64,000 nucleotides of DNA from Boswellia sacra (lineage: Eukaryota; Streptophyta; Magnoliopsida; Sapindales; Burseraceae): contig SNVD02004626.1 in the NCBI GenBank assembly GCA_013180625.2, positions 62,001-126,000 of the forward strand, written 5' to 3'. The notes below the pieces were generated by a model, which saw only the letters and a list, made by a program, of their open reading frames with translations, made no database searches and was not told the origin of the DNA. Position numbers and translations under genes: made by a program. Below, in pieces: positions 1-9,869 of the stretch (positions are counted from its first letter, which is position 1; the number at the start of each line of letters is the position of its first letter).

Positions 1-1015
1 AGCAGAAAGGAACTTGCTAATATTCAGTGTTTATTCCTTAGGATCTTTACAGATTGTCTTCAATTGAGATTTAATAATCTTGATTCTTTTTAGACTAAAT
101 CGTACCTTTTGTAGGTGGTTTTAGTAGAGGCTGTCCTGAGAATGCTGGAGCTTGTGATGGTTGACCATGGCTGTTTGTTTCCTATATTTAATCACAAACA
201 TTAACTAGAGAAATAAAGCATCATTAGTTGCTTTGAGATAGGATATATTAGGGTAGGATGACACTAAAGCTAAAACACTCAAATTGATAAAATATCTAAT
301 AGAATCTGAAGATTATAGATCTTAGAACACTACTGGTTCCTTTATTTGTTTAAGATAAAGACTTTTACTGTTTTTCAGCCTGTAAAGACTAAATTTACAT
401 ACAAAAAGTAAGTTGCATTTTTTAGAGCATGGTTATTGAAGATGAAGTTCGTCATTGGACTCTAGTGATTTGATATAGTCGGATTTAGAAAGAGTTTAAT
501 GAGGTACCTTCAGAAAGTGCTAGAGATCTTACCATCGCTGTTTTCTTTTTTCGGGGGGCTGAATTTTTTGGAGATAGGAATGTGCTTCAAATCTGTTTGG
601 ACTATCTAGCTGGGAGGTTATGTTCCATAGCTTTTTGGACCATGAAAGGTTGTGGGTTCTGATATACGTCTCTAGTTTCAAACCATTTATAAGAGATGAA
701 GCCAAGGATGTTTTCAGGCATCAGCAGAAAAAAAAAAAAAGAAAAAAAAAAGAGCATTTGGGAATTTGAAAGCATTGTTTTATGTTAATCAGAGCCTTTT
801 CTTCATTTAAAGTGCTGGGGGACTTGATACCGCTGTCAAATTTGGCTATTGCTTAGTATTTTTCTTTTCCATGCAATGTCGCTTGGTTTTTATTTTAGAT
901 TCTAGTACTCTCTTTATTGCTCTTCTTGTCTAGTTATCTCTTTATTCTCTTCTTATTGATATATTTCTTTATGAAACATAGTTTCTAATATTTATTTGCA
1001 CCCTTTGATTGTGAA
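1..1015. other. No gene recognised; AT-rich, intron-like
   Basis: I see no coding segment I can name. The base composition and T-rich runs resemble plant intron sequence. If the 1016-1135 exon is real, this would be its upstream intron or flank. A poly-A/G run lies at 729-752. Confidence 0.4.
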
Positions 1016-1135
1016 GGTGAGAGGCCAAATTAGTCTTTATTGTGGAGGCAGCATTGTCTTTGGATTGTCTGAATTTCCAGTGTCCGAATTTGAGCTTGTA
1101 GCTGAAGAACTTCTGATGAGTGACTCTATCATAAA
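1016..1135 (+). pseudogene. Unidentified exon-like segment
   Basis: This is a 120-base open segment (40 codons, phase 0) with AG before it and a good donor (GTATGT) directly after. It reads roughly VRGQISLYCGGSIVFG at the start and ends LLMSDSIIK. I do not recognise the family. Its exon-like borders, and its position upstream of the LAZ1-like and reticulon-like exons on the same strand, suggest it is another captured gene fragment. It could also be a chance open stretch. Confidence 0.35.
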
Positions 1136-1620
1136 GGTATGTTACCTTTGTTTATTTTGATTGTTTACTTAAAAATACTAGTAAGCCTCTTGTTTTATTT
1201 GCTTAATTTCTATTAGTTGGTTATTACATTTGAGGGGCCTGAACGGTGCATTTAGTTCCCTGCTGTTCAACCAAACTTTTGTCTGGTAGCTGATCAGATT
1301 AGCTTATGTATTGTAATGGTTTTTTCACAAAAGAGAATAGAAATTTCTTTTCTCCTGGGATTTGTTCTCCCTGGACACCCAGTGAGCTGCATCTTCCATG
1401 CATCCAAAAGATTGTTGTACTACTTTCCATTCAAGTGTCTGCTATCAAGTTCTGCTAGATTACTGTTGTTAGGCACTTATTAGCCTATTCTTTTTAGATT
1501 ATTTTATTTTGTTCTACCTTTTGAGTGCTAAGTATCATCAAATTTGTGTTTTTTTATTTGTCCTTCTATTTTTTTTAGGTCCACTGTTAATGATCTTCAA
1601 TGCTTCCAAATTGAACTAGT

Positions 1621-1727
1621 ATATATCTTTTGTCTTTCAATGCCTATATTAATTCCTCAGACTTGTATGAAGAACACATATATATATCTTTTGTCTTTCA
1701 ATGCTTATATTAATTCCTCATACTTGT
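1621..1727. repeat. Imperfect tandem duplication, about 62-bp period
   Basis: The segment beginning ATATATCTTTTGTCTTTCAA occurs at about 1621 and again at about 1683, differing at a few bases. It lies just before the LAZ1-like exon acceptor and duplicates the pyrimidine-rich acceptor region. Confidence 0.75.
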
Positions 1728-1734
1728 CTTTCAG

Positions 1735-2145
1735 AACTGGTATGGTTACCAACAGTGGGTGCTGAGTCAGAGTCAGCTGAAGCCATCACCTTGCCAATCT
1801 TCAGTGCAAGCATATTCGTTGTTGTTGCTATTGTTCTCTCGATGTATCTTACCTTCAAACATTTAGCTGGTTATAATTAGCCCGAGGTTCATGCTTATTT
1901 TCTCTCTTTTGAAGTTTGGTTTTCCTTTATATAATGTTGCTTTTATATGTTTATTTTTCACTTGCAGTACTCGCCTATTGCTTCTGTTGTCAAAATGGCT
2001 TTGCACTATCTTGTATAATTTTTCTAGTTAAAGTCTAAACTGTTTCTATTTCAATTAATTTTTTCCTTTTGTTGATGTTTGATTTCAGGAGCAAAAGTTC
2101 TTGTTTGGATTCATTCTGATGGTTCCTGTTTATGCTCTGGAATCG
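1735..2145 (+). pseudogene. LAZ1-like (DUF300/TMEM184) membrane protein fragment
   Basis: Two exons remain, at 1735-1886 and 2089-2145, with a GT-AG intron. The first encodes the segment around LPIFSASIFVVVAIVLSMYL, the first transmembrane helix of plant LAZ1 homologues. The second encodes EQKFLFGFILMVPVYALES, the conserved start of helix 2. In the family the motif between them is YNQPEEQKF. Here the Gln codon is TAG (1878-1880), a premature stop two codons before the intron. No later exon of the roughly 400-residue family follows. LAZ1 proteins are seven-helix tonoplast or endomembrane proteins related to the OST-alpha transporters. This is a dead internal fragment, followed within 200 bases by a fragment of an unrelated gene. 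Confidence 0.85.
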
Positions 2146-2338
2146 GTATGAAAATAACTATAACTTTCTCCACTGATTCAGTTGCAGAGGCGTACCATAG
2201 CTTTCCGCAAACTCATAACAAACTTCAGAATTTAGGTCAACTTTCAGTTTCCAGGCATACTTAATTTCTCAATTTTTTGAACTCTTTTACTGAAATCAAT
2301 TCAACTTTATCATTCATTCTTTATTTCTTATTGTTCAG

Positions 2339-2664
2339 TTGATTTGGTAATGTGGAGAGATGTATCGAAATCAACATTTGTCTTTTGGATTGGAACATTT
2401 ATAACAATCTCTTCCTCCTACACCACGGATCTCAACATTAGGTTAAACCATTTTTAATTACTAACACAAGTTCCATTTTGGTTCTTATTCTAATTCCAAT
2501 TTGTTATCCTCTGTTTCCAAACAGAAGCCTTGACTAAAATCTGTTTCCTATTGTTTATACAGCTTCATTTCCATGATTTCCTATCGGGGTTTGGTCTATG
2601 TTGCTGTTATCTTTCTCTATAGAGCCATCTTGCTCACATTTATTGCTTGCCAGTTTGTTTTGAG
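2339..2664 (+). pseudogene. Reticulon-like protein (RTNLB) fragment
   Basis: Two exons lie at 2339-2441 and 2563-2664, joined in phase by a GT-AG intron. They encode the start of a reticulon-homology domain: DLVMWRDVSKSTFVFWIGTF followed by a segment containing SFISMISYRGLVYVAVIF. This resembles the long RTNLB17/18/21 class. Reticulons shape tubular ER through paired hydrophobic hairpins, and this piece covers the first hairpin only. Neither the N-terminal extension nor the second hairpin is visible nearby. The frame is open through both exons. It sits directly downstream of the LAZ1-like fragment in the same orientation, so a spliced transcript could join the two. Confidence 0.85.
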
Positions 2665-4541
2665 GTACGTTTTAGTCTTGCTACACTGATGCCTTTATTT
2701 GATCAACGTTGTTTTCATTTTTAGTTCTTTAATGGGAGGGAGGTTTCGAGTGTTGGTTTCGTAAATAAACGTAGTAACAGTTCATTTACTAGTAATGGTT
2801 GATTCCTTTTTTACAACCTTACTTCGTGTTTCGGTGGTCTGGTCGTTGAATGTAAGCAAAAACTGTTTATTTGTCTTGTTTTAACTGGGGATGTGTTTTT
2901 TTTTTAATTCTTATTATTATTAAAAAATGGGCCCATGTGGTTTTGACTATTTCTTGTTTTTTTTTTTCATTGATTATGTTGTTCGTTAAACGGAGGAGCA
3001 CGTGGTACATCTTGATCAGTAGAAAAGAGTTGCATATGCTTTAGTTCATTTTGTGTGAGGAATTGCTGCTTGTTGATCGGTTGCATGTTGAGTCCGCTAT
3101 TAATTTCTTTGTTTGTGTTTCGTGATACTATAATTAATATGGGTTTCTTCATTTGACAACATTCATTTGAGTTAGTGAATGTTTTATTCCAACGACGGTT
3201 GAAAATGGACTTGTTGGCATTGCCTCTGGGCAGTTTTAATCATTTGAGTTCCTGGTTAACTTCATTAGCGATCACCACTTTGAAGATTTGTGTTTTGTTT
3301 GTAGATATTATTTGGTTTTTGTATCCATACATTTTCACTTGCCTGAATGCTTGAAGTAACGTTCCTCAACTGATTTTCCTCTTTGGTTGCTATAGATCCT
3401 GTGTTCCTTCCACAAGGGTTCCTTCCACAAGGGTCTCCATTTGCTTCCTGAGAAAAATTAGCTGTTGAACGGTTGAAAAGATGCTCAGAAGTTCATGTGA
3501 AAGTCAGAAGATTGTAAATAAAATGGGAAATGCTGCACGCAGGTTGTGTTCATCTAATGGCTTCTTTGATTGAAAGGGCTAAAATTCTGTTTTTTCTTTG
3601 GGCTAAAATGCTGTTTCTGATCTTTTCAGATTTGCTTATGGTTTCTATTTAAGGCTTCTTTGCTGTTTATTTCCATGCAAGCAGATCGTTTTACCACCTT
3701 TGTCACAAGAGCACTCTTATTCCTGTTATTTATTTAATTTCTGTCCCCACTTAAGTTGCCATGAGAACATGAGGAAGCAATTGATTTTTAGACATTATAT
3801 GAGTGGTGTCTTGATTTATGGTTCTATTTTTCGGTTACATGTTAGGCACGCCACTGTCTTTGATGCCAAAATGTCTATGATCTTTGTTATGTAACTCTCA
3901 ACCATATGAAAGCCTGAGAACGGACATAATATGCTGGGTGAAATAAATTCCTGATGTCTGACAAATTTTAAGGGTTTTGCCATAAGCTCAGCCTATTATA
4001 GTGTTGTTTGGGTATTGATTTAGCATTAGTCCTATTGCATGAATACTTAGCACATTATTAGTTAATATTTGTGATGTCTATGATTATCAACTTGCTCCTC
4101 TTTCTAGTTTAGACAGAAGGCAAGGTTAATACAGATATTTTTGTTTTTTTCCTTTTTCTTTTTCCACTTTTATCACCTTTTTGCAATAGTAATTACCCTA
4201 ATATACACTTAGCAGAACAGAAAATATTATTTCAAGTGACATTTCTATTATGACAAGCATTGAGATGCAAGAGTCCAGACGTTTATAGGTCTTGATAATT
4301 TTAATGCCAGTAAGGATGAAAGATTACTGCTCTGACAAGTTTTAGTTCTTGTTCCACTATTATTCAATTAATGTAGTAGATGACAAATCGATAAGGTCTT
4401 TTATGCTTGGCTGACATTTCAAATTGTGTGTGAAATTATGAGTTTTGCTTTGTGGTCTATTTACATGGTTTTAAAAGTTTGTTGCAGAATGGGAACTCCT
4501 ACTTATGGTTTCCGATCTTTTTACAGATTTGCTTTTTGTAG
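2665..4541. other. No gene recognised; intron-like spacer
   Basis: This is T-rich sequence with no exon I can assign. A minor duplication (GTTCCTTCCACAAGGGT twice) lies at about 3400-3432. Open frames at 2967-3152 and 3700-3894 show no family features. Confidence 0.4.
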
Positions 4542-4947
4542 GTGAATGGGTTGCATGCTCTGTTGGGGCTAATTTTACACCACATATCATTACTGTTAAT
4601 ACTGGCGAGGTATGCTTAGACCATAGCATGTATCTTTGAGAAATTATTTCCTTCCATTTTCGCTGGCTTCATGGCTTCAATGCAAAATTGCCTAAATTTC
4701 ATGGCGGGAAAAAGGAGGGTGGAGATAGTCAGGCTTTAGGCCCTTCCTCGCTTTGTCTTTCCCTGAAATCACATTTAACTTGTATATATGTTTGAGTATA
4801 TTGAAAATCTAAGTCAGAATTTTCTTTTCCAAAAATTGAATATATATTTATAATATATAGGTCTTGATAATTTTAATGCCAGTCAGGATGAAAGATTACT
4901 GTTCTGACAAGTTTTGGTTCTTGTTCTCCTATTATTCAATTAATGTA
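4279..4947. repeat. 88-bp direct repeat pair
   Basis: The segment starting GGTCTTGATAATTTTAATGC occurs at about 4289-4377 and again at about 4860-4947 with a few mismatches. The two copies flank the AHL-like exon. This fits a local duplication accompanying insertion or capture of that exon. Confidence 0.7.
4542..4609 (+). pseudogene. AT-hook AHL protein, single internal exon
   Basis: A 68-base exon is bounded by AG and GTATGC and read in frame 2. It encodes EWVACSVGANFTPHIITVNT followed by GE. The FTPHIITVNTGE core is diagnostic of the start of the PPC/DUF296 domain of plant AT-hook motif nuclear-localised (AHL) proteins, which bind AT-rich DNA and form trimers through PPC. Neither the AT-hook exon nor the rest of PPC is visible nearby. 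It is a one-exon fragment with an open frame. Confidence 0.75.
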
Positions 4948-5146
4948 TCAACCAATTCTATTTGTATTATGTAGAAAGACTATAATTTTTTTGAAAAACA
5001 TTTATAAAATATATATATACATACTTGACGGTTCAGGTTCAATTGATTAGGCCATTTCTAAAGTTGACAATAACAAAACGTCAAATATGGGTTGAATATG
5101 TCATATTTGATAGTTACCTATTAACAAAACAGTCAAATATGAGCAT

Positions 5147-5302
5147 ACCAAGTCAGGAAACAGCATAGAAAGTACATTAACTGATTGTGTCTTTTAACTG
5201 ATTCTTCTGATGTGTTTGCTGAGAATGAAAAAATAATGAGAATGCACAAAGATCAAACCCCATTATACCAAGTCAGGAAACAGCATAGAAAGTACATTAA
5301 CT
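5147..5302. repeat. Short direct repeat pair
   Basis: ACCAAGTCAGGAAACAGCAT and the bases after it (about 36 identical bases) occur at 5147-5182 and 5267-5302. The region 5085-5150 also repeats GTCAAATATG on both strands. This resembles the subterminal repeats seen near the CACTA end at 9534. Confidence 0.6.
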
Positions 5303-5665
5303 CAAATAATACCCACCATGAGGTACCGTACTTCTTTTTCATACAACTCACTCAGCCTCTGAGTGTTGAAAAATTGAAAATCATGTCTGTCCACGGTAAG
5401 CAAAGATATAAATTAAATGCTTTATAGCTTGTGAAAACAAAGCAGAATCCAAAATAAAAATGTTTTCACAAGATGCGTACAATTGGGGCATGCGAGGAAT
5501 TCGTGGCTCTTTTGGTTTGGCTGGACCACCTTGGCGCATTGTTTGCTTAAAGTATTTGGATTCAAAATAACTAATAAATGGACAGAAGACAAAAAATTAT
5601 TAAATCAACAATGATGAGAAATAAACATGTACAGACTTTAAGTACAAAGATGAGATAACAGTTAC

Positions 5666-6382
5666 TTGCGCTTCCGCTCTCTTTTGGTGGTTCAATCCAG
5701 TTTTCACTAACAATTTTCTTGAAATCAAACTTGTTCTCGTCCTCTAACAGCAGGAAAGCAAGAAATAAGCAACTAAAGCAATACTAATAATACAAGCCGA
5801 AACCAACCGAATTTAAATGACAAAATATGATAGTGATGCCTTACCTTCTCATCATCAAAATCATACAATTCAGCAGCTGCAATACAACAAAATAATTCCA
5901 ATAATTCATGTTTTCATCTTTCAAATAAAATTGAATAAACATCAAACAAGAAACTGAAACTCAAAAGGGCAAAATTCTTCAGCAACAACTACATACTATC
6001 ATCCATTTTAAATTTAATAGCATCCTCTGTAAATTTCTTCATTTTCGCATCGAATTCAGCTGTAGCCTCTTCTCCTTTAGCAATAATTCTGTCAATATCC
6101 TCATCTGTAATTGTACTATCCTTGGAGCTGAAAACCATTTCAGCGCCAAACCTCACCATCTGCAGCAGTTCAACTTTATTGACAGCTGCATATAAAAAAA
6201 TAAATAAATAAATAAAAGATGGAACGACATCAAAATCTGTTGCTGAGCAAAAGTTTTCATAAATAATTAGTAATATAAAAGCCACTTACTCTTCTGCTCA
6301 GCTAATCTTCCTTGTTGAATGACCAGAGCATCAAGTGCAAGCTTTTTATAGCCCTCTCAATAACTTTTTCCTCAATAGTGTA
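5666..6382 (-). pseudogene. ISWI chromatin remodeller (CHR11/CHR17-like) fragment
   Basis: Four exons are recognisable on the minus strand: about 6382-6290, 6185-5997, 5876-5845 and 5741-5666. They match the segment C-terminal to the helicase domain of plant ISWI ATPases. Landmarks are YTIEEKVIER, VNKVELLQMVRFGAEMVF, DIDRIIAKGEEAT, AELYDFDDEK and KFDFKKIVSENWIEPPK. All splice sites are GT-AG and phases agree. Two single-base deletions break the frame: one in exon 1 (GCTAT where the family has Ala-Tyr) and one in the last exon (the PPK-R-ER stretch). ISWI slides nucleosomes. This piece covers only about 135 residues of an approximately 1000-residue protein, with neither the ATPase core nor the HAND-SANT-SLIDE region. 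It is a non-functional captured fragment. Confidence 0.9.
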
Positions 6383-6813
6383 CTGTTCGTATTCAATCAA
6401 CATTAGAATTAATCTAACTACCACAAACTCATATCATGGCACATAACTGGAAAATAAAAAAACAATGTTAGAAGAAAAAGTTTCTCATTGATTGAGAAGT
6501 TTGCATAGTCATGATTACCAAATGTTGCAGAAGATTCAAGATATAATGTGCATCAGTCCTCTTCCAAACACAATTTGTGCAAGACATAACAACAAATTTA
6601 GATGTGGAGATCATTCAGAATTAGGATGGTGTGCAGAATATCAGAATTTTGGAGTGTATGAAGGAAATGAATCACATAATATGAATATCTGATGTAACCA
6701 GATTTGAATAGTTCCAGCACTTATTTATTTTTAAGCAAACAATGCAGAATAAAATTTAATTAATTTCCCAAGACCACAAAATTGAAAATAATGTAAAGAT
6801 AATCAGCACCCAC

Positions 6814-6905
6814 CTATTAGCTTTTTGTTTACAAAAACAAGTGCTGCATGTCCCAAACTCTCAATATTCAAAAACACTTCTTTTGCTTCATCGCTCACAT
6901 AAATA
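6814..6905 (-). pseudogene. Beta-galactosidase (GH35) single-exon fragment
   Basis: A 92-base exon is bounded by a TTGGCAG acceptor and a GTGGGT donor on the minus strand. It encodes IYVSDEAKEVFLNIESLG followed by HAALVFVNKKLIG. The ESLGHAALVFVNKK motif belongs to the C-terminal jelly-roll region of plant GH35 beta-galactosidases. The catalytic domain is absent. The frame is open within the exon. It lies immediately upstream, in its own orientation, of the ISWI fragment. Confidence 0.8.
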
Positions 6906-7922
6906 CTGCCAATATATATAATTGAGCAAAGCTAAAATAAACTTCTAAGCATAGATTCCAAATATGAGTCAAAACAAATAGAATACAAAAGGTATGGAAA
7001 CAAAAAGAAAGTGATAATTATAACTACAAGTGATCACAGCATTAAGATATATTTACTATTAATAATGTCACTGATGTACACTACCAGTAATTGCAGAAGA
7101 GGCTACTTGCTTATGCAACTAATATCATAATTTAATCTGAATTTCAGGGACCAGAAAAAAAACTATTGGGAAACATAGCACCATAAAGATGACAAAACCC
7201 ACAGAAAATGAAAAAGTTTAAACAAACAACAATTACAGAAAATTATTACTGAAATCCCCAACTAAACATGAATCTGGCCACAAAGTTAGACAAATTGGAA
7301 AAGAAAAGCTAATATAGGATAGGCTTTCTCCAAATCTAGAATTCCCAATTTCTGGATTATATAGAACCCTCCATTAATATTCCCATTTCAGCATAGAACA
7401 CTCATGACTTACATACTTGCATACGCAATGCATGCAGGCTGGCATGTAAATAAGTTTCAGTCACTACACACGTCAATCCCAATTTTTTTTAATACCTTTT
7501 TTGCATTTCATCGGCTATAATTATGTAAATAACATCAAGAACCAAACTTTTAAAAACTGGAGAATCTAAACAATTGACAAATAACCAAGTCATTATCTCT
7601 AACAAACCAAAACAACCCACATCAAGAAACTCCAAACCCATCTCATAAACTTCGCCACTTGAGCAAACGAAACCAAAAAAAAGGGTAAAATCCATCTGTA
7701 CAATACAATTTACACCGAATCAGCCAAAATCTGCAAAAGGGTATGTTCTTATATTGCATGCATAGACTCGCAGCACGTTAAACCACAGAGATCATGAACA
7801 AAATCCTCAGGAAAATCATCAAACGATGAAATATATTGATGATAGATATTTGCATACAAAGACCAAAACAAGATTTTGAATGAATTAATATATAAAAGAT
7901 AAAGAGATGATGAAAAACTAAC
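6906..7922. other. No gene recognised; spacer between fragments
   Basis: AT-rich sequence. I looked for the second exon of the CAD-like reductase downstream of its first exon and did not find it. Open frames at 7489-7695 and 7749-7931 (minus) show no family features. Confidence 0.4.
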
Positions 7923-8046
7923 TGGGATCACGAACTGTGGCCTTGACAGTATAACCGCGAGCGAGAAGAAGCTTCAAAATCCATGAAGCTATGTAGCCAG
8001 AGGCACCAGTGACGGCGATGGTCTTCCCTGCTGCTCCACTGCTCAT
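7923..8046 (-). pseudogene. CAD-like / phenylacetaldehyde-reductase family, exon 1 only
   Basis: The ATG is at 8046-8044 and the exon runs to a donor (GTTAGT) after 7923. The encoded start contains [20 protein letters not shown] and [19 protein letters not shown] is the glycine-rich NADP(H)-binding motif (TGxxGYIxxW) of the extended short-chain dehydrogenases of the dihydroflavonol/cinnamoyl-CoA reductase type. The ATVRDP end is where plant genes of this family place intron 1. No later exon is visible, so the YxxxK catalytic motif is missing. The start codon and frame are intact, so this is a clean 5' fragment. Confidence 0.85.
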
Positions 8047-8818
8047 TTTCTTCCCACTTTCGGTTCTGCAACGTCTTGGAGTTTTCTCTGTCATACTCAG
8101 AAATAGTTATTTTCAAAAGGAAAGAAAAGTATCTCACAATGCACTCGACTTTGATATGTAGGAATTAAATTGTTCTTTGACTCAAGAGAAGACTGATGCT
8201 AGAATTGATAGTCATTTCATTTATCTATTTTAGCACTTAATGAATTCTGAGGATACAAACTATAGAGGCACTGCCTTGAAACTGAGTTACACTTATTATT
8301 TACCATTTTTTGGACTATCAGAGCATGAAATTATCTGGGAAATTGCTCTGCTCCAACATCCCCTGTTGCAAGCTCTGTCAGAACAGTGATCGTCTCTATC
8401 AGACAAAGTAAAAAGAAAAAAAATGTAAAATTTTCATATTCATATATAGCCAGCTTGCCAAGTTTATGAGTCTAGATGTTCGTATAAGAAAAAGAAATAG
8501 ATAGACAAATAAATCAATAAAAAAAAGAAGTAGCCAGGTTGAGGCTCAACTGGAAGCATTGACAAGTTGCGTCCTGCAAAGCCACCAGTCATAATTTAAG
8601 GTTCCCTCGTTATAGAATAATCAAACATAAAAACAGTGAAATAGCTTTTCTTACCCCTCCGGGACATGACCGGTGCTCCCATAATTAAACAAACAAACTG
8701 GCAGTCTGCAAAAAAAAAAAAAAAATTTAAAACAAAAAGAGTTTCTTGCTTCCCTTTAGCACAACTCAAATCAGTAGAAATTGAAGCCAAAATCACAGCA
8801 AAAATTAGCCAACAAGTG

Positions 8819-8860
8819 CACACATACACACACATACATACACATACACAAAAATGCACA
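8819..8860. repeat. CA-rich microsatellite
   Basis: An imperfect (CA)n tract. It lies just inside the presumed intron after the DUF620 exon donor and creates a spurious Cys/Val-rich extension in minus-strand open frames. Confidence 0.8.
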
Positions 8861-8877
8861 CAAACAGACATGTACAC

Positions 8878-9271
8878 CCATGACGCCAAGCAGTAGCCTC
8901 AGATCAGACCTCTTATAAGCCAGCACCGTAACAGATGGCGTCCTCGACAGCTGCGCTTTAACCCACTGACCCAAACCCGAGCTGGCTCGCTTCGACCCAC
9001 CGAGTTCTCCTCCGTCTCGATCAGGACCCTCCATCAGCGGCGCCAGAGCCTCCCCCATGACGGGCCTCATGCTCCTGGATCTCGAAATCAACTGCTCCGG
9101 CTTCCCCGTATAGTTCTGAGAACTCTGGTGCTTCTTCCTCCTCAAAAGCAAAGTCATGGGCGACATGGCACGTGACGGGCTGGCGGAGCGAGAATGCGAA
9201 CGAGACGGCGAGAGGCCGCGTCCTACTTCGTCCTTCAGAGCAGAGAAGAAGTGAGGGAGCGATTGAGACAA
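8878..9271 (-). pseudogene. DUF620-family protein, 5' exon
   Basis: The ATG is at 9271 and a donor (GTGTAC) follows 8878, giving about 131 residues. The N terminus is Ser/Arg-rich. It is followed by MRPVMGEALAPLMEGPD, WVKAQLSRTPSV and KRSDLRLLLGVMG, which match the start of plant DUF620 proteins of unknown biochemical function. The DUF620 domain proper is absent. A possible next short exon (8640-8690, APVMSRRG) is weak. A TATA-like box lies at a suitable distance upstream (9369-9376), so this fragment may carry its original core promoter. It is about 260 bases from the CACTA end at 9534. Confidence 0.75.
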
Positions 9272-9368
9272 TGAAAGAGACGAAAAGAGTTTCTAGGGTT
9301 ATTAGAAGAGGGAAGCTGAAACAAAAGAGGGAAACGAAAAATTCGCGGAAAAAATCATTCCCGAAACA

Positions 9369-9376
9369 TATTTATA
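9369..9376 (-). promoter_or_regulatory. TATA-like box before the DUF620 5' exon
   Basis: TATAAATA on the minus strand lies about 98 bases upstream of the ATG at 9271, a normal plant spacing. It may be the captured native core promoter. No expression evidence is available. Confidence 0.4.
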
Positions 9377-9534
9377 TCCAGTGGCAAAGTAGTAAATTAG
9401 ATAAAAATTAATAGTGTCAAATATATAAAAAGGCGGGTTGACTTTATTTTGGTATATCATATATGACTGTTCAAAAAAAAAAGGTCAAATAAGTAAAAAC
9501 TCATGTGTCAAGTATTCCAAAATTTCTTGTAGTG

Positions 9535-9860
9535 ATTTGAGAGCTCATTAATTAGTTCTAAGAAGTGAAAATATGTATGGAAGAAATTAAGAAAGAAATG
9601 GTTACACTTATAAGTCAAAAGAATTGGGAATTGGTCTTCTTAACCTAGAGACAGATGTTGATTCACATGGAAGATAAAATATTCTTGCAACAAACAGAGC
9701 CTTATTCTTCTTTTGTGAGAAATCAAGGATTGTAGCCTATTATAATGATTCTTGGTAGTGAATGAAGAAATAAAATAGTCATGTTACATGATTTTCGAGC
9801 GTATGATTATATATGTATTGTTATACAGTACTACATGAATATGTTCTATCACTTGGATAT
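9535..9860. other. No gene recognised; probable decayed retroelement interior
   Basis: There is no open frame. The sequence leads into the pol tail and polypurine region at 9870-9911, so it is probably heavily mutated gypsy interior. Confidence 0.35.
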
Positions 9861-9869
9861 TTTAGACCT

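Larger units (their letters stand above)
1..9534. mobile_element. Gene-fragment-carrying CACTA element, right part (left end outside)
   Basis: The right end is inferred from TTCTTGTAGTG at 9524-9534. Its reverse complement, CACTACAAGAA, matches the termini of the two complete CACTA elements in this window. Upstream are three close copies of a GTCAARTA motif (about 9416, 9484 and 9508), like subterminal repeats. The bases after it (9535-9537, ATT) would be the 3-bp target duplication, but the partner lies outside the window. Inside are exon pieces of at least seven genes with introns retained, plus-strand on the left and minus-strand on the right. The extent is uncertain, and several elements could be nested. 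Confidence 0.5.

Noticed and set aside
8596..8889. Minus-strand frame rich in Cys and Val
   Set aside because: It is a translation of the CA microsatellite and adjoining intron sequence.
1..9534. Helitron origin of the multi-gene fragment cluster
   Set aside because: Multi-gene capture with introns is typical of Helitrons, but I found no CTRR end with an upstream hairpin. The CACTA-like end at 9534 is better supported. It is not excluded because the left border is outside the window.
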